This document shows, piece by piece, positions 44,729 to 57,474 of a stretch of DNA of 64,000 bases (positions are counted from its first letter, which is position 1; each line of letters starts with the position of its first letter). The stretch is taken from assembly GCF_963924675.1 (NCBI RefSeq), contig NC_089232.1:43130522-43194521 (forward strand). The letters are read 5' to 3'. Under the pieces are notes generated by a model that saw nothing but the letters and a program-made list of their open reading frames with translations, did not search any database and was not told the origin of the DNA. The translations under genes and the position numbers were made by a program. The DNA comes from Phocoena phocoena. Taxonomy: Eukaryota; Chordata; Mammalia; Artiodactyla; Phocoenidae.

Positions 44729-47700
44729 AAACCCTATCTTTTTAAAAAGTCATAAAGATCAAATTTCTCTGACACATGCCCAATGATGTAAAAATCACAA
44801 AATGATTCAAAAGATAGTAATTTTTTATTTTTATCCAAAAATGTTCTCCTTGTGAAGCAAGAATGTAAAACAATTATAAATCTAGATTTCAACAATCCAT
44901 TTAATTTTATTTAGACTTGTATTTACTATAGGTGTTTTTCATATGGTACATTTATCTTAGTTCAGTCTTTAAATTTGTGCAACTCAGGATATCCCTTTAT
45001 ATTGACACTACAATGTCATATATCTTTTATTCACAATTTCCTTAAGCATCTTAATCACAGTACATCCACTGTAATGTAAAGAAGTGTTCTGATCTGAAGG
45101 TTTTAGAAAACATAAGACATACAGAAGATATATTCACTTTATTATAGTTACTCATCACTATCATATGTGCCTTCTGGGTCACTTTGGTAGTTCATGATAC
45201 ATTTTTCCACATGTAAATTATTTTTATCAGTTTACATGATGGAGAAGAAAATACACAGATGTGTATCCATTCAGAAAAATAATGCACAGATTATAAGAGC
45301 AGGCAGAATTGAAATTAAAATTCCTTATACAATACAGATATAGATTTCCTTTTTAGGTGATATCTAATTATAATAAAATATGTCAACAAAAGTAAGATTA
45401 ATCCAAATTTCTTTTTCAGAGGCAACTCTTGATTTTCTAATTATCTGTCTCCTTGTCTAGTGTTTTAATTTAAATCTCCAAACATCCCATTATTTCGCTT
45501 TTAAATAAGGTCTCTTCTGCTACTGAGTCAGCTCTGCCTCCAAAATTAGATCTGATTAGTTTGCCATTTTTTATTTTGGGGTCATAATAGGAACTTTAAA
45601 CTGAATTTCAACCTTATTCTGAATTATTCAGAGCTTGCTTTGAGAATTTGGGTAAAGACATTTTCACAGGATAGTTCTGGAAATAGTGTTTCTGTGTGAT
45701 GTTAATATTTTAGAATATAAATTAGACTTCAGAGGACTCTCTTGAATGTTTGGTAGCTTGAATTTGCATTTTTCTTTCACAGAGATGGATAACCACACCA
45801 ATAACATAAACCATCTCAGAGACAATAACATTATTTAGCTGGAAGTGGCAGTCTTTTTACATTTTACATATGTTTTGTGTCTCATTATGAGGTAGGCAGG
45901 TTTTTAGTTGTAAGTTGTGACAGTCATCATGTTTGTCTCCATGATATGTCAGGATTTCAAAAAATAGAGCTTTAAATAAGAATGAATATCATTTATTTTG
46001 ATAAACGTACACAGATTGGAGATAGCCAGACCTGAGGACTATACATTCTGGATATAATGGCAGGATTTGCTTTTTGCCAAGGCAGATTATATTTCACAGA
46101 GAAGCCTAAACGTTTTAATAAATTGATGTTTGAACCTCTTAAATTTTCTGTGAAGATAATTGAATTAATATTTTGGTACCCAAACAGGCAAATGCTAATG
46201 CAAGTCTCTCCTGTTCAAACAGGATTGTATGCAGAATAAGGGTATAAGGTAACAGTTTTTGCTTCTATTGAGAGAAGATAAAGAACTCTATCTGAGAGTG
46301 GATAAGGAACTTAAATGGTCACAAGCCCAACCTATCTCTTTATTGAGATAGGGCAATAAGTACCCACCAAAGACCATTTTTCTTTTTAAATCAAAACAGA
46401 GCAATAGCCAAGGTTCTTGACCGACCTTACTGGGAATCCTTGCCTACTGGGCATGTAACTTTTCATACAGATTCCATCCAACTGTAGGCTCTGCATCTGA
46501 ATCTGCCCTAGAGCCCTAGGAACAGTGACTCACTAGTTCCATGTGCTGCTAGCCTAAGTGTTGTCTCGCTTGATATTTACTGGCTTTCTAATTTCAGGCT
46601 TATATATTCATGTTTATTAACTCTTTTACTGAGCGAAGAACACTTTTGGAAGAGAAACATAGGAATCAAGTGTATATTTAAAGTACAAGACAAGCAGAAA
46701 TTATTAGTAGCAGCTAAACAAGTGAGAATCCCAAGAGTAGGGAAATTTAAAGAACTTGCTCAAAATCACAGATTATGGAAATATGAACTTAAATTCAGTT
46801 GTATATATCATCAAGGAACAGATATTCCTTACACACCAGCATACCCAGAGAAACTTAATTGTGACCCTGAAAAAAATCATAACCTGCTCAAATCTTCAGT
46901 TTATGGCATTCACCATGCAATTTTGTTATGTGATCAAATTTCAGAAACATATGGACTAAAAGAGAAAGGTCCTTTAAGTTCACAACAGCACCCTTTGGTT
47001 TTCTATGAAGAAAAGCAATGCTGTGTTACTGAGGGTAATGTAAGTTTGTGAATAACAGATGATAGTAATGGTTTTAGAAGATCGTGAATTCTTTGAAATC
47101 TCCCCTGCAACCCAATAGTAAGCTTAAATTCTTCAGTGACCGAATAAGAAATTTTTTAAAGCATTCATATTTTAATAAAATAGTATAAGGTTTTCATTGC
47201 GATTTACTCATAACAACATCCAATTGATATGAGTGTGCAAGATAGCAAGTTTTTATTAATTCAATATGTAAGGTGATGAATAAGCCACTGAACTATTTCC
47301 AAAGACTCTCCTTTGAAGGCATATCAACCTACAATATATTTTCCCATTAGTGGTCATATTATGTTAAGTCAATCATTAATACATCTATGAAAGTAACATA
47401 AAGATTATGTTACTACTATGGATGAATTACAATATATAAAACTCTTCTCAAGGGTTTTAGTCGTATTAAAATTTTCAGGTTTTGTTCTCATGAACCAATG
47501 TATGTAAATGCATTTTTGTTAGTGATTCTTGCATTTAGTCCTGTTGAGAACTGACCTAAGCTATCCATGAAATTACGTCTCATGCTGAATATTACCTCAC
47601 ATATAAATATTTACTAGCAAAAAGGTGTTAAATAGTTTCTTGTTAGTTTGTTACATTTCAAACTCTACTTCGAATAGTTTTCAGCTGTTAGAATTGCCAT

Positions 47701-48526
47701 ATCTGTATGCCTTCTTTGTGTCTCTGTATCCCTGGAAAATCCTCATATTTTTTAACACACTTTCCCCCAGTAAAATCATTTTTATCATCCTTGTGCATTT
47801 ATTCAGTTATCTACGGTTGATATTTATTTTGGGTGTCCATAGACTCCTAACTATGCTCTTTAAACTACTCTTCACCCTTGAAGTGTGTATTTTGAGTAGA
47901 TTACCTCAAATGTTAATTAGCCAGCAGTAAGGCATTCATTAAAGTGGATTGATAAAGGCGCATACATATACACACCCCAAAATGTACGTGCTTAAAATAG
48001 TACAGGTAATATAAAACACCTTGTGAAGAAATCTTTTCTTTTAAAATGAGAAAAAGTTGTGGGTATCCTTTTAAGCTACATATTTTGGAAATTTCTAGGT
48101 TTCAAAAATAAGTATGCAGCTTTCTCTGGTTTCCTGATGTGCTACAAGTTTTTTCTATCATATACCTTTGGATATTTCAAGTTATCCTGTTACATAATTT
48201 CAATTTCCTTGATCTTTGAAGATAACCTACTAATATTGAGTATCTACTGTGTGTCTATGAGTTTACATTAATGTCACTATGCACATTTTCAAAATGATTA
48301 AATTCAGATTAATTTAAAATTTCTACATCAAAGCATTTATTTTGAACCATCTTATTCCTACAAAGCACACACAAATATACATATACACACAAAATGATAA
48401 CTAATGAAATATTTATAAAATGTCTAGGGACATTTATGTCATACTTAACATTTTAGATAGATATTTACATATTTTGTATAATTATAAATTATATCCTTAC
48501 AAATTATATATATACTTTAAATATTC
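44729..48526. other. No gene recognised
   Basis: Single-copy-like AT-rich DNA. At about 46735-46800, GTAGGGAAATTTAAAGAACTTGCTCAAAATCACAG looks like a remnant of MIR in antisense. The 109-codon frame at 46722-47051 begins in that remnant and shows no domain. The hydrophobic frames at 47625-47930 and 48059-48271 come from T-rich sequence. Confidence 0.45.
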
Positions 48527-48544
48527 AAAAATGCTAAAATTCAG

Positions 48545-49542
48545 GAACTCCATACTGTTCTCCATAGTGGCTGTATCAATTTACATTCCCACCAACAGTG
48601 CAGGAGGGTTCCCTTTTCTCCACACCCTCTCCAGCACTTAGTGTTTGTAGATTTTTTGATCATGGCCATTCTGACAGGTGTGAGATGATATCTCATTGTA
48701 CTTTTGATTTGCATTTCTCTAATGATTAATGACATTGAGCGTTCTTTCATGTGTTTGTTGGCAATCTGTATATCTTCTTTGGAGAAATGTCTATTTAGGT
48801 CTTCTGCCCATTTGGGGATTGGGTTGTTTGTTCCTTAAAAAACTAAGAATAGAGCTACCATACGACCCAGCAATCCCACTACTGGGCATATACCCTGAGA
48901 AAACCATAATTCAAAAAGAGTCATGTACCAAACTGTTCATTGTAGCTCTGTTTACAATAGCCAGGACATGGAAACAACCTAAGTGTCCATCAACAGATGA
49001 ATGGATAAAGAAGATGTGGCACATATATACAATGGAATATTACTCAGCCATAAAAAGAAACGAAATTGAGTTATTTGTAGTGAGGTGGATGGACCTAGAG
49101 TCTGTCATACAGAGTGAAGTAAGTCAGAAAGAGAAAAACAAATACCATATGCTAACACATATATATGGAATCCAAAATAAAAGAAAAATGGTCATGAAGA
49201 ACCTAGGGGCAAGACGGGAATAAAGACAGACCTACTAGAGAATGGACTTGAGGATACGGGGAGGGGGAAGGGTAAGCTGGGACAACATGAGAGAGTGACA
49301 TGGACATATATACACTACCAAACGTAAAATAGATAGCTAGTGGGAAGCAGCCGCATAGCACAGGGAGATCGGCTCCGTGCTTTGTGACCACCAAGAGGGG
49401 TGAGATAGGGAGGGTGGCAGGGAAGGAGACGCAAGAGGGAAGAGAAATGGGGACATATATATATATGTATAACTGATTCACTTTATTATAAAGCAGAAAC
49501 TAACACACCATTGTAAAGCAATTATACTCCAATAAAGGTGTT
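48545..49542 (+). mobile_element. LINE-1 with inverted 5' segment (twin priming)
   Basis: The right part, about 48829-49542, is sense L1: the end of ORF2 ([39 protein letters not shown]) and the 3'UTR with AATAAA at 49531-49536. The left part, 48545-48834, is the adjacent upstream ORF2 segment in reverse orientation. The two segments abut in L1 coordinates (about 32650-32905 and 32907 onward of L1-A) and share GTTCC at the joint. The TSD is AAAAATGCTAAAATTCAG and AAAAATGTTAAATTTCAG (48527-48544, 49543-49560; two mismatches). Confidence 0.95.
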
Positions 49543-49560
49543 AAAAATGTTAAATTTCAG

Positions 49561-50339
49561 TTAGGCTTATATAATGTTTTATAATTATATATAACCATTT
49601 TTTTAAATGCCTCTGTGATCTTTTTAATTTAATAAAATGTGAATACTAAGTCTGATCCAACTTAAAGTCTGTGTGATAGAAAAGTAATGTAGTATATATT
49701 GTCTAATTTATAAAAACAGTATTGCTGTTGTAATGGTCAACAGTGAAAAGATAATTCAAAATATTGGGGAGAAGGCAGAATGATATTTTTGTCTCACATA
49801 GAAAATATTAAAGCAGATATAATCCATACATGTCCATATGTATATATGTATGTATGTATGCATGTGTGTATGTATCTATCATGTCTGTTTCTCAGTCATT
49901 TCTGTTAATGGATAATTCACTGACTGCTCCTTAACCCTTTCTCCATTCCCCATATTTCACTGAAGATGCTGAGTGAGATGTTTTCTTTCCCAGTTATGGG
50001 TGACCATGTAATTCAGTTCTAGCTGATGTGACATAGAAGATTTCCAAGGAGCATCTGGAAAACCTTTTGCTTATTTGATAAAAAATAATAGATGGATCTA
50101 TTTTTACTCCTTTTTACTCCTCCTTTTTACTCCTTTTTACTCACCAACTTTAATGAATGTGTTATATTAGAGGCTACACCAGGCATCTTACTAAAATGAA
50201 GAGAAAAAGCATAGGGCAAGAAAAAGTCAATATGTTAGTAACAGTGGTACAGAAAGATAGAAGCCAAGACCTTGATGATGTTAAGTAGCTGAACAGATGC
50301 CAGTAACTCCCTGCCTCTGGGCTTCTTGCTTTGAGTTTG
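49561..50339. other. No gene recognised; simple repeats
   Basis: Contains a (TATG)n-like run at about 49840-49880 and four copies of a TTTTTACTCC decamer at 50101-50143. Nothing else is recognised. Confidence 0.5.
50101..50143. repeat. Short decamer tandem repeat
   Basis: TTTTTACTCC appears four times in tandem, with a TCC insertion after the second copy. Confidence 0.93.
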
Positions 50340-50344
50340 TCATT

Positions 50345-53110
50345 CTCAGTTGGTTTCTTTAATTAAAACTTAGTTTTCATTGAGCAGTCTTATGTTCGGA
50401 GAAAAATTGAACAGAAATACAGAAATTTCCCACATACCACCTGCCCCCATGCATGCATAGACTCTCCAATTATCCAAATCCCCTACCAGAGTGGTACATT
50501 TGTTACAAGCAATGAATCTACACTGATACATCATAATAACCCAATGTCCATATTTTACATTATGGTTCACCTTTAGTATTGAACATTCTATGGTTTTGGA
50601 CAACTGTTTAATGACATTTATCTACCATTATATCATACAGAGTATTTTCACTGCCCTAAAAATACTCTGTGTTCTGCCTAATCATCTCTCTCCCCCAATA
50701 TCAACGCTTGGGAATCACTGATATTTTTATTACATCCACAGTTTTGCCTTTTCCAGAATGTTATATAATTGGAATCACAGTGTATGTTACCTTTTCAGAT
50801 TGGCTTCTTTCACTTAGTTATATACATTTAAGGTTCTTCTATGTCTTTTCACAGCTTGATATCTCATTTCTTTTCAGCACTGAATAATATTCCATTGTCT
50901 GGAGGTATAGTTTATTAATCCATTCATCTACTGAAGAACATCATAGTTGCTTTTAAGTATCGATAATTATGAGTAAAGCTGCTATAAACATCCATGTGTA
51001 AGTTTTTATGTGGACATAACGTTTCAGCTCCTTTGGGTAAATACTAAGGAGCATGATTTCTGGATCGTATGGTAAGAGTAAATTTAGTTTTGTTAAAAAC
51101 TGCCTAACTGTTTTACACCGTGGCTGTAATAATTTTGCATTCCCATCAGCAGTGTTTCACAGTTCATGTTGCTCTACATCCTCATCAGCATTTGGTGTTA
51201 TCAGTGCTCCATAGTTTAGAGATTCTAATAAGTGTACATGTGAAGCATGCTTATTTGCCATGTGTATATCTTCTTTGATGATGTGTGTTAAGGTCTTTGG
51301 CCTATTTTTAATATGATTAGTTGTTTTCTTATTGTTGAGTTTTAAAAGTTCTTTGTATATTTTATCTAACAGTCATTTATCAGCTGTGTCTTCTGCAAAT
51401 ATTTTTTTCCAGTCTGTGACTTGTCTTCTCATTCTCTTTTCTTTTGTATAGCAGAGATTTTTATTTTAATGAAGTCTAGCTTGTCAATTCTTTCATGGAA
51501 TGTGTCTTTGGTGTCGCATCTAAAAAATCATCACCATGCATCATGTCATCTAGGTTTTCTCCTATGTTATAGTCTAGGAGTTTTATAGTTATGCAATCTA
51601 CATTTAGGTCTGTGATGCACTTCGAGATAATTTTAATGAAGGGTATAAGGTCTGTGTCTAGATTTATTTATTTTTGCATGTGAAGGCCCAGTTCTTCCAG
51701 CACCTTCTGTTAAAAAGACTATTTTTGCTCCATTGTATTGCCTTTGCTTCTTTGTCAAAGATCAGTTCACTTTATTTATGGAGGTCTTTCTATGGGTCCT
51801 CTTTTCTGTTTCATTGATCTATTTGTCTTTTCTTTCACCAATACCCCACTGTCTTGATTACTGTATCTTTATAGTGAGTCTTGAAGTCAAGTAGTGTTAG
51901 CCCTCCAACTTTGTTCTCATCCTTCTACATTGTGTTGCCTATTCTGAGTGTTTGCCTTTCTCTATAAACTTTAGAATTAGTTTGTCAATATCCACAAAAT
52001 AATTTGCTGGGCTCTTTTGATTGGAATTGCATTGAATCTATAAATTAAATTGGGAAGAATTCACATCTTGACAATATTAGTTTTTCTATCTATGAACATG
52101 GAATAGCTCTGTTAATTGAGTTCTTTGATTACATACATCAGAGTTTTGTAGATTTCTTCATTTTGATCTTGTACATATTTTGTTAGATTTATACTTAGTA
52201 TTTCATTTTGGGGGGTGCTAATGCAAATGGTACTCTGTTTTTAATTTTTAATTTCATTTGTTCATTATTGGTATATAAGAAAGCAATTGACCTTTGTATA
52301 TTTATCTTATATTCTGCAACCTTGATAATTGCTGATTAATTCCACAAGTTCTTTTGTCAGCTCATTCAGATTTTCTACAGACACTCATGTCATCTATGAA
52401 TGAAGACAGTTTTATGTCTTCATTCCCAATCTCTAAACATTTTCCTTTCTTTTCTCTTTTCTTTTCTTTTCTTTCCTTATTGCATTAACAAGAACTTCCA
52501 GTACAATATTGAAAAGGAATGGTGAGAGGAGACATCCTTGTCTTGTATTTGATCTTAGTGGGAAAACTTCGAGTTTCTCACCATTAAGTGTGATGTTAGT
52601 TGTAGATAGACTTTATCAAGCTGAGGCAGTTCCTCTCTATTTCTAGTTTACTGAGAGGTTTTATTATGAATGGGTGTTGGATTTTGTCAAATGTTTTAGC
52701 TGCATCTTGATATGATCATGTGTTTTTTTTATATTTTGGTGTGATGGTTACATTAATTGATATTTGAATATCGAATCAGCCTTACATATCTGGGATAAAT
52801 CCCAGTTGGTCATGGTGTATAATTCTTTCCTATACTTTTTAAATTCAATTTTCTAATATTTTGTTAAGGATTTTTGCATCTATGTTCATGAGAGATACTG
52901 GTCTGTATTTTTCTTTTCTTGTAATGTCTTTATCTTGTTTTGGTATTAGGGTAATGCTGTTTCATAGAATGAGTTAGGAAATATTCTCCCTGCTTCTGTC
53001 TTTTATAGAGATTGTAGATAATTGACATAATTTCGTCTTTAAACATTTGGTAGAATTCACCAGTGAACTTATCTGGGCCTGGTGCTTTCTGTTTGGAAGG
53101 TCTGTTCAGA
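50345..53110 (-). mobile_element. Old LINE-1 (L1M-type), antisense
   Basis: About 2.7 kb in antisense L1 order: 3'UTR (CCCACATACCACCTGCCCCCATGCATG, AATGAATCTACACTGATACATCATAATAACCC), ORF2 C-terminal phrases (AATATTCCATTGTCTGGAGG, CATTCCCATCAGCAGTG), the region before the RT box, then RT phrases (GGTGAGAGGAGACATCCTTGTCTTG, ATTAGGGTAATGC) and the terminal CATTTGGTAGAATTCACCAGTGAA at about 53045. It is very decayed with no coding frame. A TTTTC-rich run lies at 52441-52478. Confidence 0.85.
52441..52478. repeat. (TTTTC)n-like run
   Basis: Short C/T repeat within the old L1 at 50345-53110. Confidence 0.85.
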
Positions 53111-56100
53111 CCTTTACTTGTTGTTAGGATGGAGTGGAGACCTCAGGTTTATTTCTAGTGGATCTGGAAACTGGAAGTCATAAATTTGGTTTTAATATCA
53201 TTAGTTTTTGGAAGAGTTTTGATTGACATTTGAATGACCATGAGACTAATTTATACTGGGTATTATAGCTTAATATTATCTTATGGTTTTGTTCTATTTC
53301 TGGACATAAGTCCTTTTCACTAAATTTCTGACAACTGGTGCCTAAGTAGTAATTGCAAAGCTGTCCCTCTACTCCAAATTTAAATATCTGTTTGGCTGCA
53401 TAAGTTGAATAAAATTTTGGTTTTACTGAAAGAACAAATTAGCCCACTAAAGAATTAGTCTTGGACAGAAAAAAAGTAATGAGGATATTTTTTTTCCCCA
53501 ACAATCATAGAATTTTTGTACTCTTCTATAAAACTGATCAGTGGGCATCATTAGATAACTTCACTTGGCTTAGATATACAGACTAATGAGGAAATACCTG
53601 TATTGACTATATCCATTAAAAAAAACTTAAAATCAGAGCATGCAAAATGATGTCCAGTGAGTGATTCTTCTGGACTTAATGTATGGGCTTTTTTTTCACT
53701 GAAAAAGATGGAGAAACATTCTTTTCCACTGTTCTTCATGTTCTTTCAAACCCTTTCACCTCCTCTTTATTGTAAATATCCATCCAGCTAGGAAACAAAA
53801 GTTTACATAGGCTCACAAACATCAAAATCAAGGGGACTGTAAAATTCCCAACTACCTTTTCAACTCTCCTGATGATGCACTAAGAAATAAATAGAACTTC
53901 TAATGTACAATTTCTATTTTAACTTTCATCTCTCTAACAAAAGTTATAGATGACTGAATGAAAAATATTAAATGGCCTTTGAGTTCTTTGCCAAGATCCT
54001 TTATATCATTGATTAAACCCTTTGGGAAGGTTGATCCTAACAGAGCTTTGTACTCGGTATTTAAGGGAGTAAAGTGCAGAACAGTGATTAGTTTTCTAAT
54101 GTTCTATGAAAAATTACCATAAGTTACACTAGAAACAGTTATTGCTTCTGTCTCACCCTAAAGGGACAAGTTACTTGTTGTAATAAGTAGTTCAGTTCTG
54201 TATTTGAGACACATTGTAAATTGGTACTTATGATTTTTTTAAATTATCATCAGTTGAAATTGTCTCAGCAGCTGTCTTCAGAGACTTGGCTATTGCAAAG
54301 GCAATGATTCATGCTCAGTTATGAAGCTCAAACACATTTCATTTACTACCTAAAATACTTCTTTGCCAAACCGAGGCTGATGTATTGAGGCTGATGTTAT
54401 TGTCAGGGTAATAACAGTCAAATAAAACATGAGTAAGGAATGGAGGAGTTCTGTTTGTTTGCTTTGACTTAAAAATCATTTAGCTTCTTTTTTTTTTCTC
54501 ATAGAAAAGCCCTTCTGTTGTCTTTACCTTGCAGTCATCTTTTCCAGGATTATCATAAAACAAACCCTAATGTATTATTGATTACCTGCTTCCTTTTTTT
54601 GTTGGCATGCATTGGCCACAAAAATGAACCTTAATTCCATGTAGTGCAGTCACTAACTTAATTAATTAAGGCACTAATTAAGGATTCTGAGGAGGAATTA
54701 AAGTATTACATTTTAGTAATATGTGTTCCTGCTTTTAGTGTTCATGTTTATGTCAATGTTAGAAGCTGAAAAAGAAATATATATGTATATATTTATGATA
54801 AGTTTATTTTAGCCACAGACTCATATTAATTATCAATTGGTATTGTAAATTATAAAAGTAAATCACTTTAACTGCATGCTTCCAATAGCAATTTCATGGA
54901 TTCACATTGTGAATATAGACAGCCTTGCAAATCAGTATGATATGCTTTGGAATTCCATATATTCATCCAACAGAGCAGCTTACCTCTAATTAAATTATAA
55001 GCTCCTTATTTATACTTCTTGTTATCCTATGAAGTATTTTTAGATAAGTGCATGGATTAGTCGATTAACACAGTTTTTCTCTTATTTCAAATACATCATT
55101 AGTTCTTTAGCTTAGTTTAAGAAGCACTATCAAAGTAAATCCATAGAATTAAACATGACTTTACATAACTAAGCAAACTGAATCATGTTCGATGAATTCA
55201 GTTATGTAGGTACCTAATGATGAGGACTGGGCCAAGTTCTATGGTGGAAATTAAGAAAAGTGAAACCTGTTCTTGGTAATTTATTTGTTAATTGAAGAGA
55301 GCAGAAATGCACCAAAATTATCTAAGAATCTGTATGATAAGTTGTACAATATAGTGCCAGATAAGAAGAGATATTTAGTAGCACTGATCTCCAGCTATTG
55401 TAGGAATAACCTCTCTGTTGACAAGGAGGGCACCATTTGTCTTGAAGGTTTTAATATTCAATTAGTCCCCCTCACCAGGCACGATCAGAGGCAGCTTGGA
55501 GATTATATTATAAACTTTTCACCTCTCTCCAATCTTTAAAAACCAACACACAAACGCACATAAGCTATATATACAGCACAGATAGGAAATGAATCACATG
55601 GGCATAAAGAATTTGTTTACTAAAGTGATGGCCTAATAATAACTGGGCCAGCTCAAGGCAGGTCAAAAATAGAGAATAGGAATAGAGAGGGAAGCTCATA
55701 AATATGGATTTGTGTTACCTGTCCAGTGCTAGCCAAGTTTCTAGTATATGCTCCCCTAGACCCTCTAACAGCATTTGTTTTTGTTTTCAAAAAGACTAGC
55801 AGTAACTGATTTTCACATCCCTTCAATCAAGAATTTCCTCTTCTGTTTCGATGACTGTATCACATCTGACTTTTTACAATATGATGTTCTCTTTCCCTGA
55901 GAACTTCTGCTTCTAGTCATTTAATCAACAGTTATGCATATACTATCTATTGTTTGAAATGTATTATATTATGTACCGCAAACATATATGAAAGATCTAT
56001 GTACCAGGAAATACACAACAAATGGAGATCTTGTAAGATAGAAGGAACAAAATAAAAATTAATAGAAGGTATCAGTATGTTACAACACATATTTACTTAA

Positions 56101-56850
56101 AGTGCTAAGTGAGCACCTAATTTCTGGCAGAGAGAAGGTCCAAAGGGGGTAGTGGGGTTGGAGTTGAATTCTGAAAAATCAGCAGTGTGTTAGGCAGAAT
56201 AGAGGTGCTGGCCACTCTAAGTAGAGACATACAGTTCAGTATCAATGACTATAACATAAACTGGGGGTGCGGTAGGAAATGAGGCTTCATATCATAAGTA
56301 GCCAGCTCTATAACTCTTAGAAAATGCAGAATCACTGAAATGTTTTATAAATGAGAGTGATATGATAGATATGCATTTTAGTAAGATAGGCCTATAAAAA
56401 CTGGTTAGGAAATGAAAAAATGCAGGGCACACATAGGGACCAGTGGATATTTGAGTTGAATAGCAGCATCAGGTTGGAATAAGTTAACCTCATCCAGGTA
56501 GGTTGGACGGAATAATGTGGGTCTTTGCCATATTTTTATATGGAGTTGAGGCATCACTGAAGAATTTAAAGCAGGGGACAGAGTGTATTAATACCTGGAT
56601 TAGTATTTAGAGAGATATCTCTAGCAAATCTATGCAGGACTAATTGGAAAATAGTGAGAGTGGAGATGGGAAACTGTTTAGGAGCCACCTACAATAGACT
56701 GAATCATAAAAGAACATGTGGCTAAAGTTGGGTAAAGTCAGTGCTTATGTAGAAAAGAGAATAACAGATTTCCAACTCAAAGACTGTCTTCCTTATTTAG
56801 AATTTCTCACTTATGACTCACTTATGACTCTCGTATATACTATACAGATT
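53111..56850. other. No gene recognised; longest stretch without identifiable repeats
   Basis: About 3.7 kb of AT-rich DNA where I recognise no repeat family, RNA or coding region. The 88-codon frame at 55273-55539 is the best open frame; it shows no domain and no exon signals. The part at about 56100-56700 has ancient-repeat phrasing (TTTAAAGCAGGGGACAGAGTG, TGCATTTTAGTAAGATAGGCC) that may belong to the same unnamed ancient repeat as 15480-18095. Confidence 0.4.
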
Positions 56851-56854
56851 TACT

Positions 56855-56995
56855 AATTTATTTTGCTTCCTGTGCCTCTCTAGAACTGGAATATTAGCTC
56901 TGCAAAGACAGTTTGTTTGTCTATTTTTTGCTCAGTGTTGTATCCCAAGAACAGTACTTAATGCAAATTTGTTGATTGAATGAAAAAAAGTATCA
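56855..56995 (+). repeat. L2-like 3' terminus
   Basis: GTTTGTCTATTTTTTGCTCAGTGTTGTATCCCAAGAACAGTACTTAATGCAAATTTGTTGATTGAATGAA follows the L2 terminal phrase order in sense orientation. Confidence 0.6.
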
Positions 56996-57334
56996 AGTTA
57001 CAGAGATTTAAAGAGCTTTATATCCTATCACATATCACATATAGTACCCTCCCAAAATCTCTGAAAATTAGGAAAAAACTCTCATAGTTGCTGGTCTGAT
57101 TCTTATGGGGATATTTTTGTAGTTTAAAAAAATAGTAACTTTTAATTATTATTTTTTTTAAATCCAATTGATTATCTTTATTTGCCGTAGTTATGTTCTA
57201 TCAATATAAAGTCACTATAAATACTGTATTAGCAAATTCTGAACCATTTCTCTAAGGGGAAATACGTATACATATCACATAATTTATAATCCTAAATCAT
57301 AAAAGTACCTTATTCTGGTAGATTCCTCTTTTTT

Positions 57335-57470
57335 CTTTCACGAGGTTCAGAACTGTTAACTAAGTGACTTGCCTGAGGCTGCCCAACTAATAGGTACCAG
57401 AGATGAGATTTAAACACTGTGTAAATGGCCCCAAAATGGGAGCTTTTTACACTACCCTGCATTGCCCCTG
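57335..57470 (-). mobile_element. MIR SINE fragment
   Basis: TTAACTAAGTGACTTGCCTGAGGCTGCCCAACTAATAGGTACCAGAGATGAGATTTAAACACTG is the complement of the MIR centre and 5' part. The 81-codon minus-strand frame at 57310-57555 crosses it and is not a gene. Confidence 0.78.
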
Positions 57471-57474
57471 CCGT

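Noticed and set aside
46722..47051. 109-codon plus-strand open frame
   Set aside because: It begins in a MIR-like remnant. The product has no recognisable domain and low-complexity-free but random composition, and no splice or promoter context is seen.
55273..55539. 88-codon plus-strand open frame with protein-like composition
   Set aside because: It reads plausibly (DKLYNIVPDKKRYLVALISS), but I recognise no family and it has no Kozak or exon context. It remains the best candidate for a decayed coding fragment, without support.
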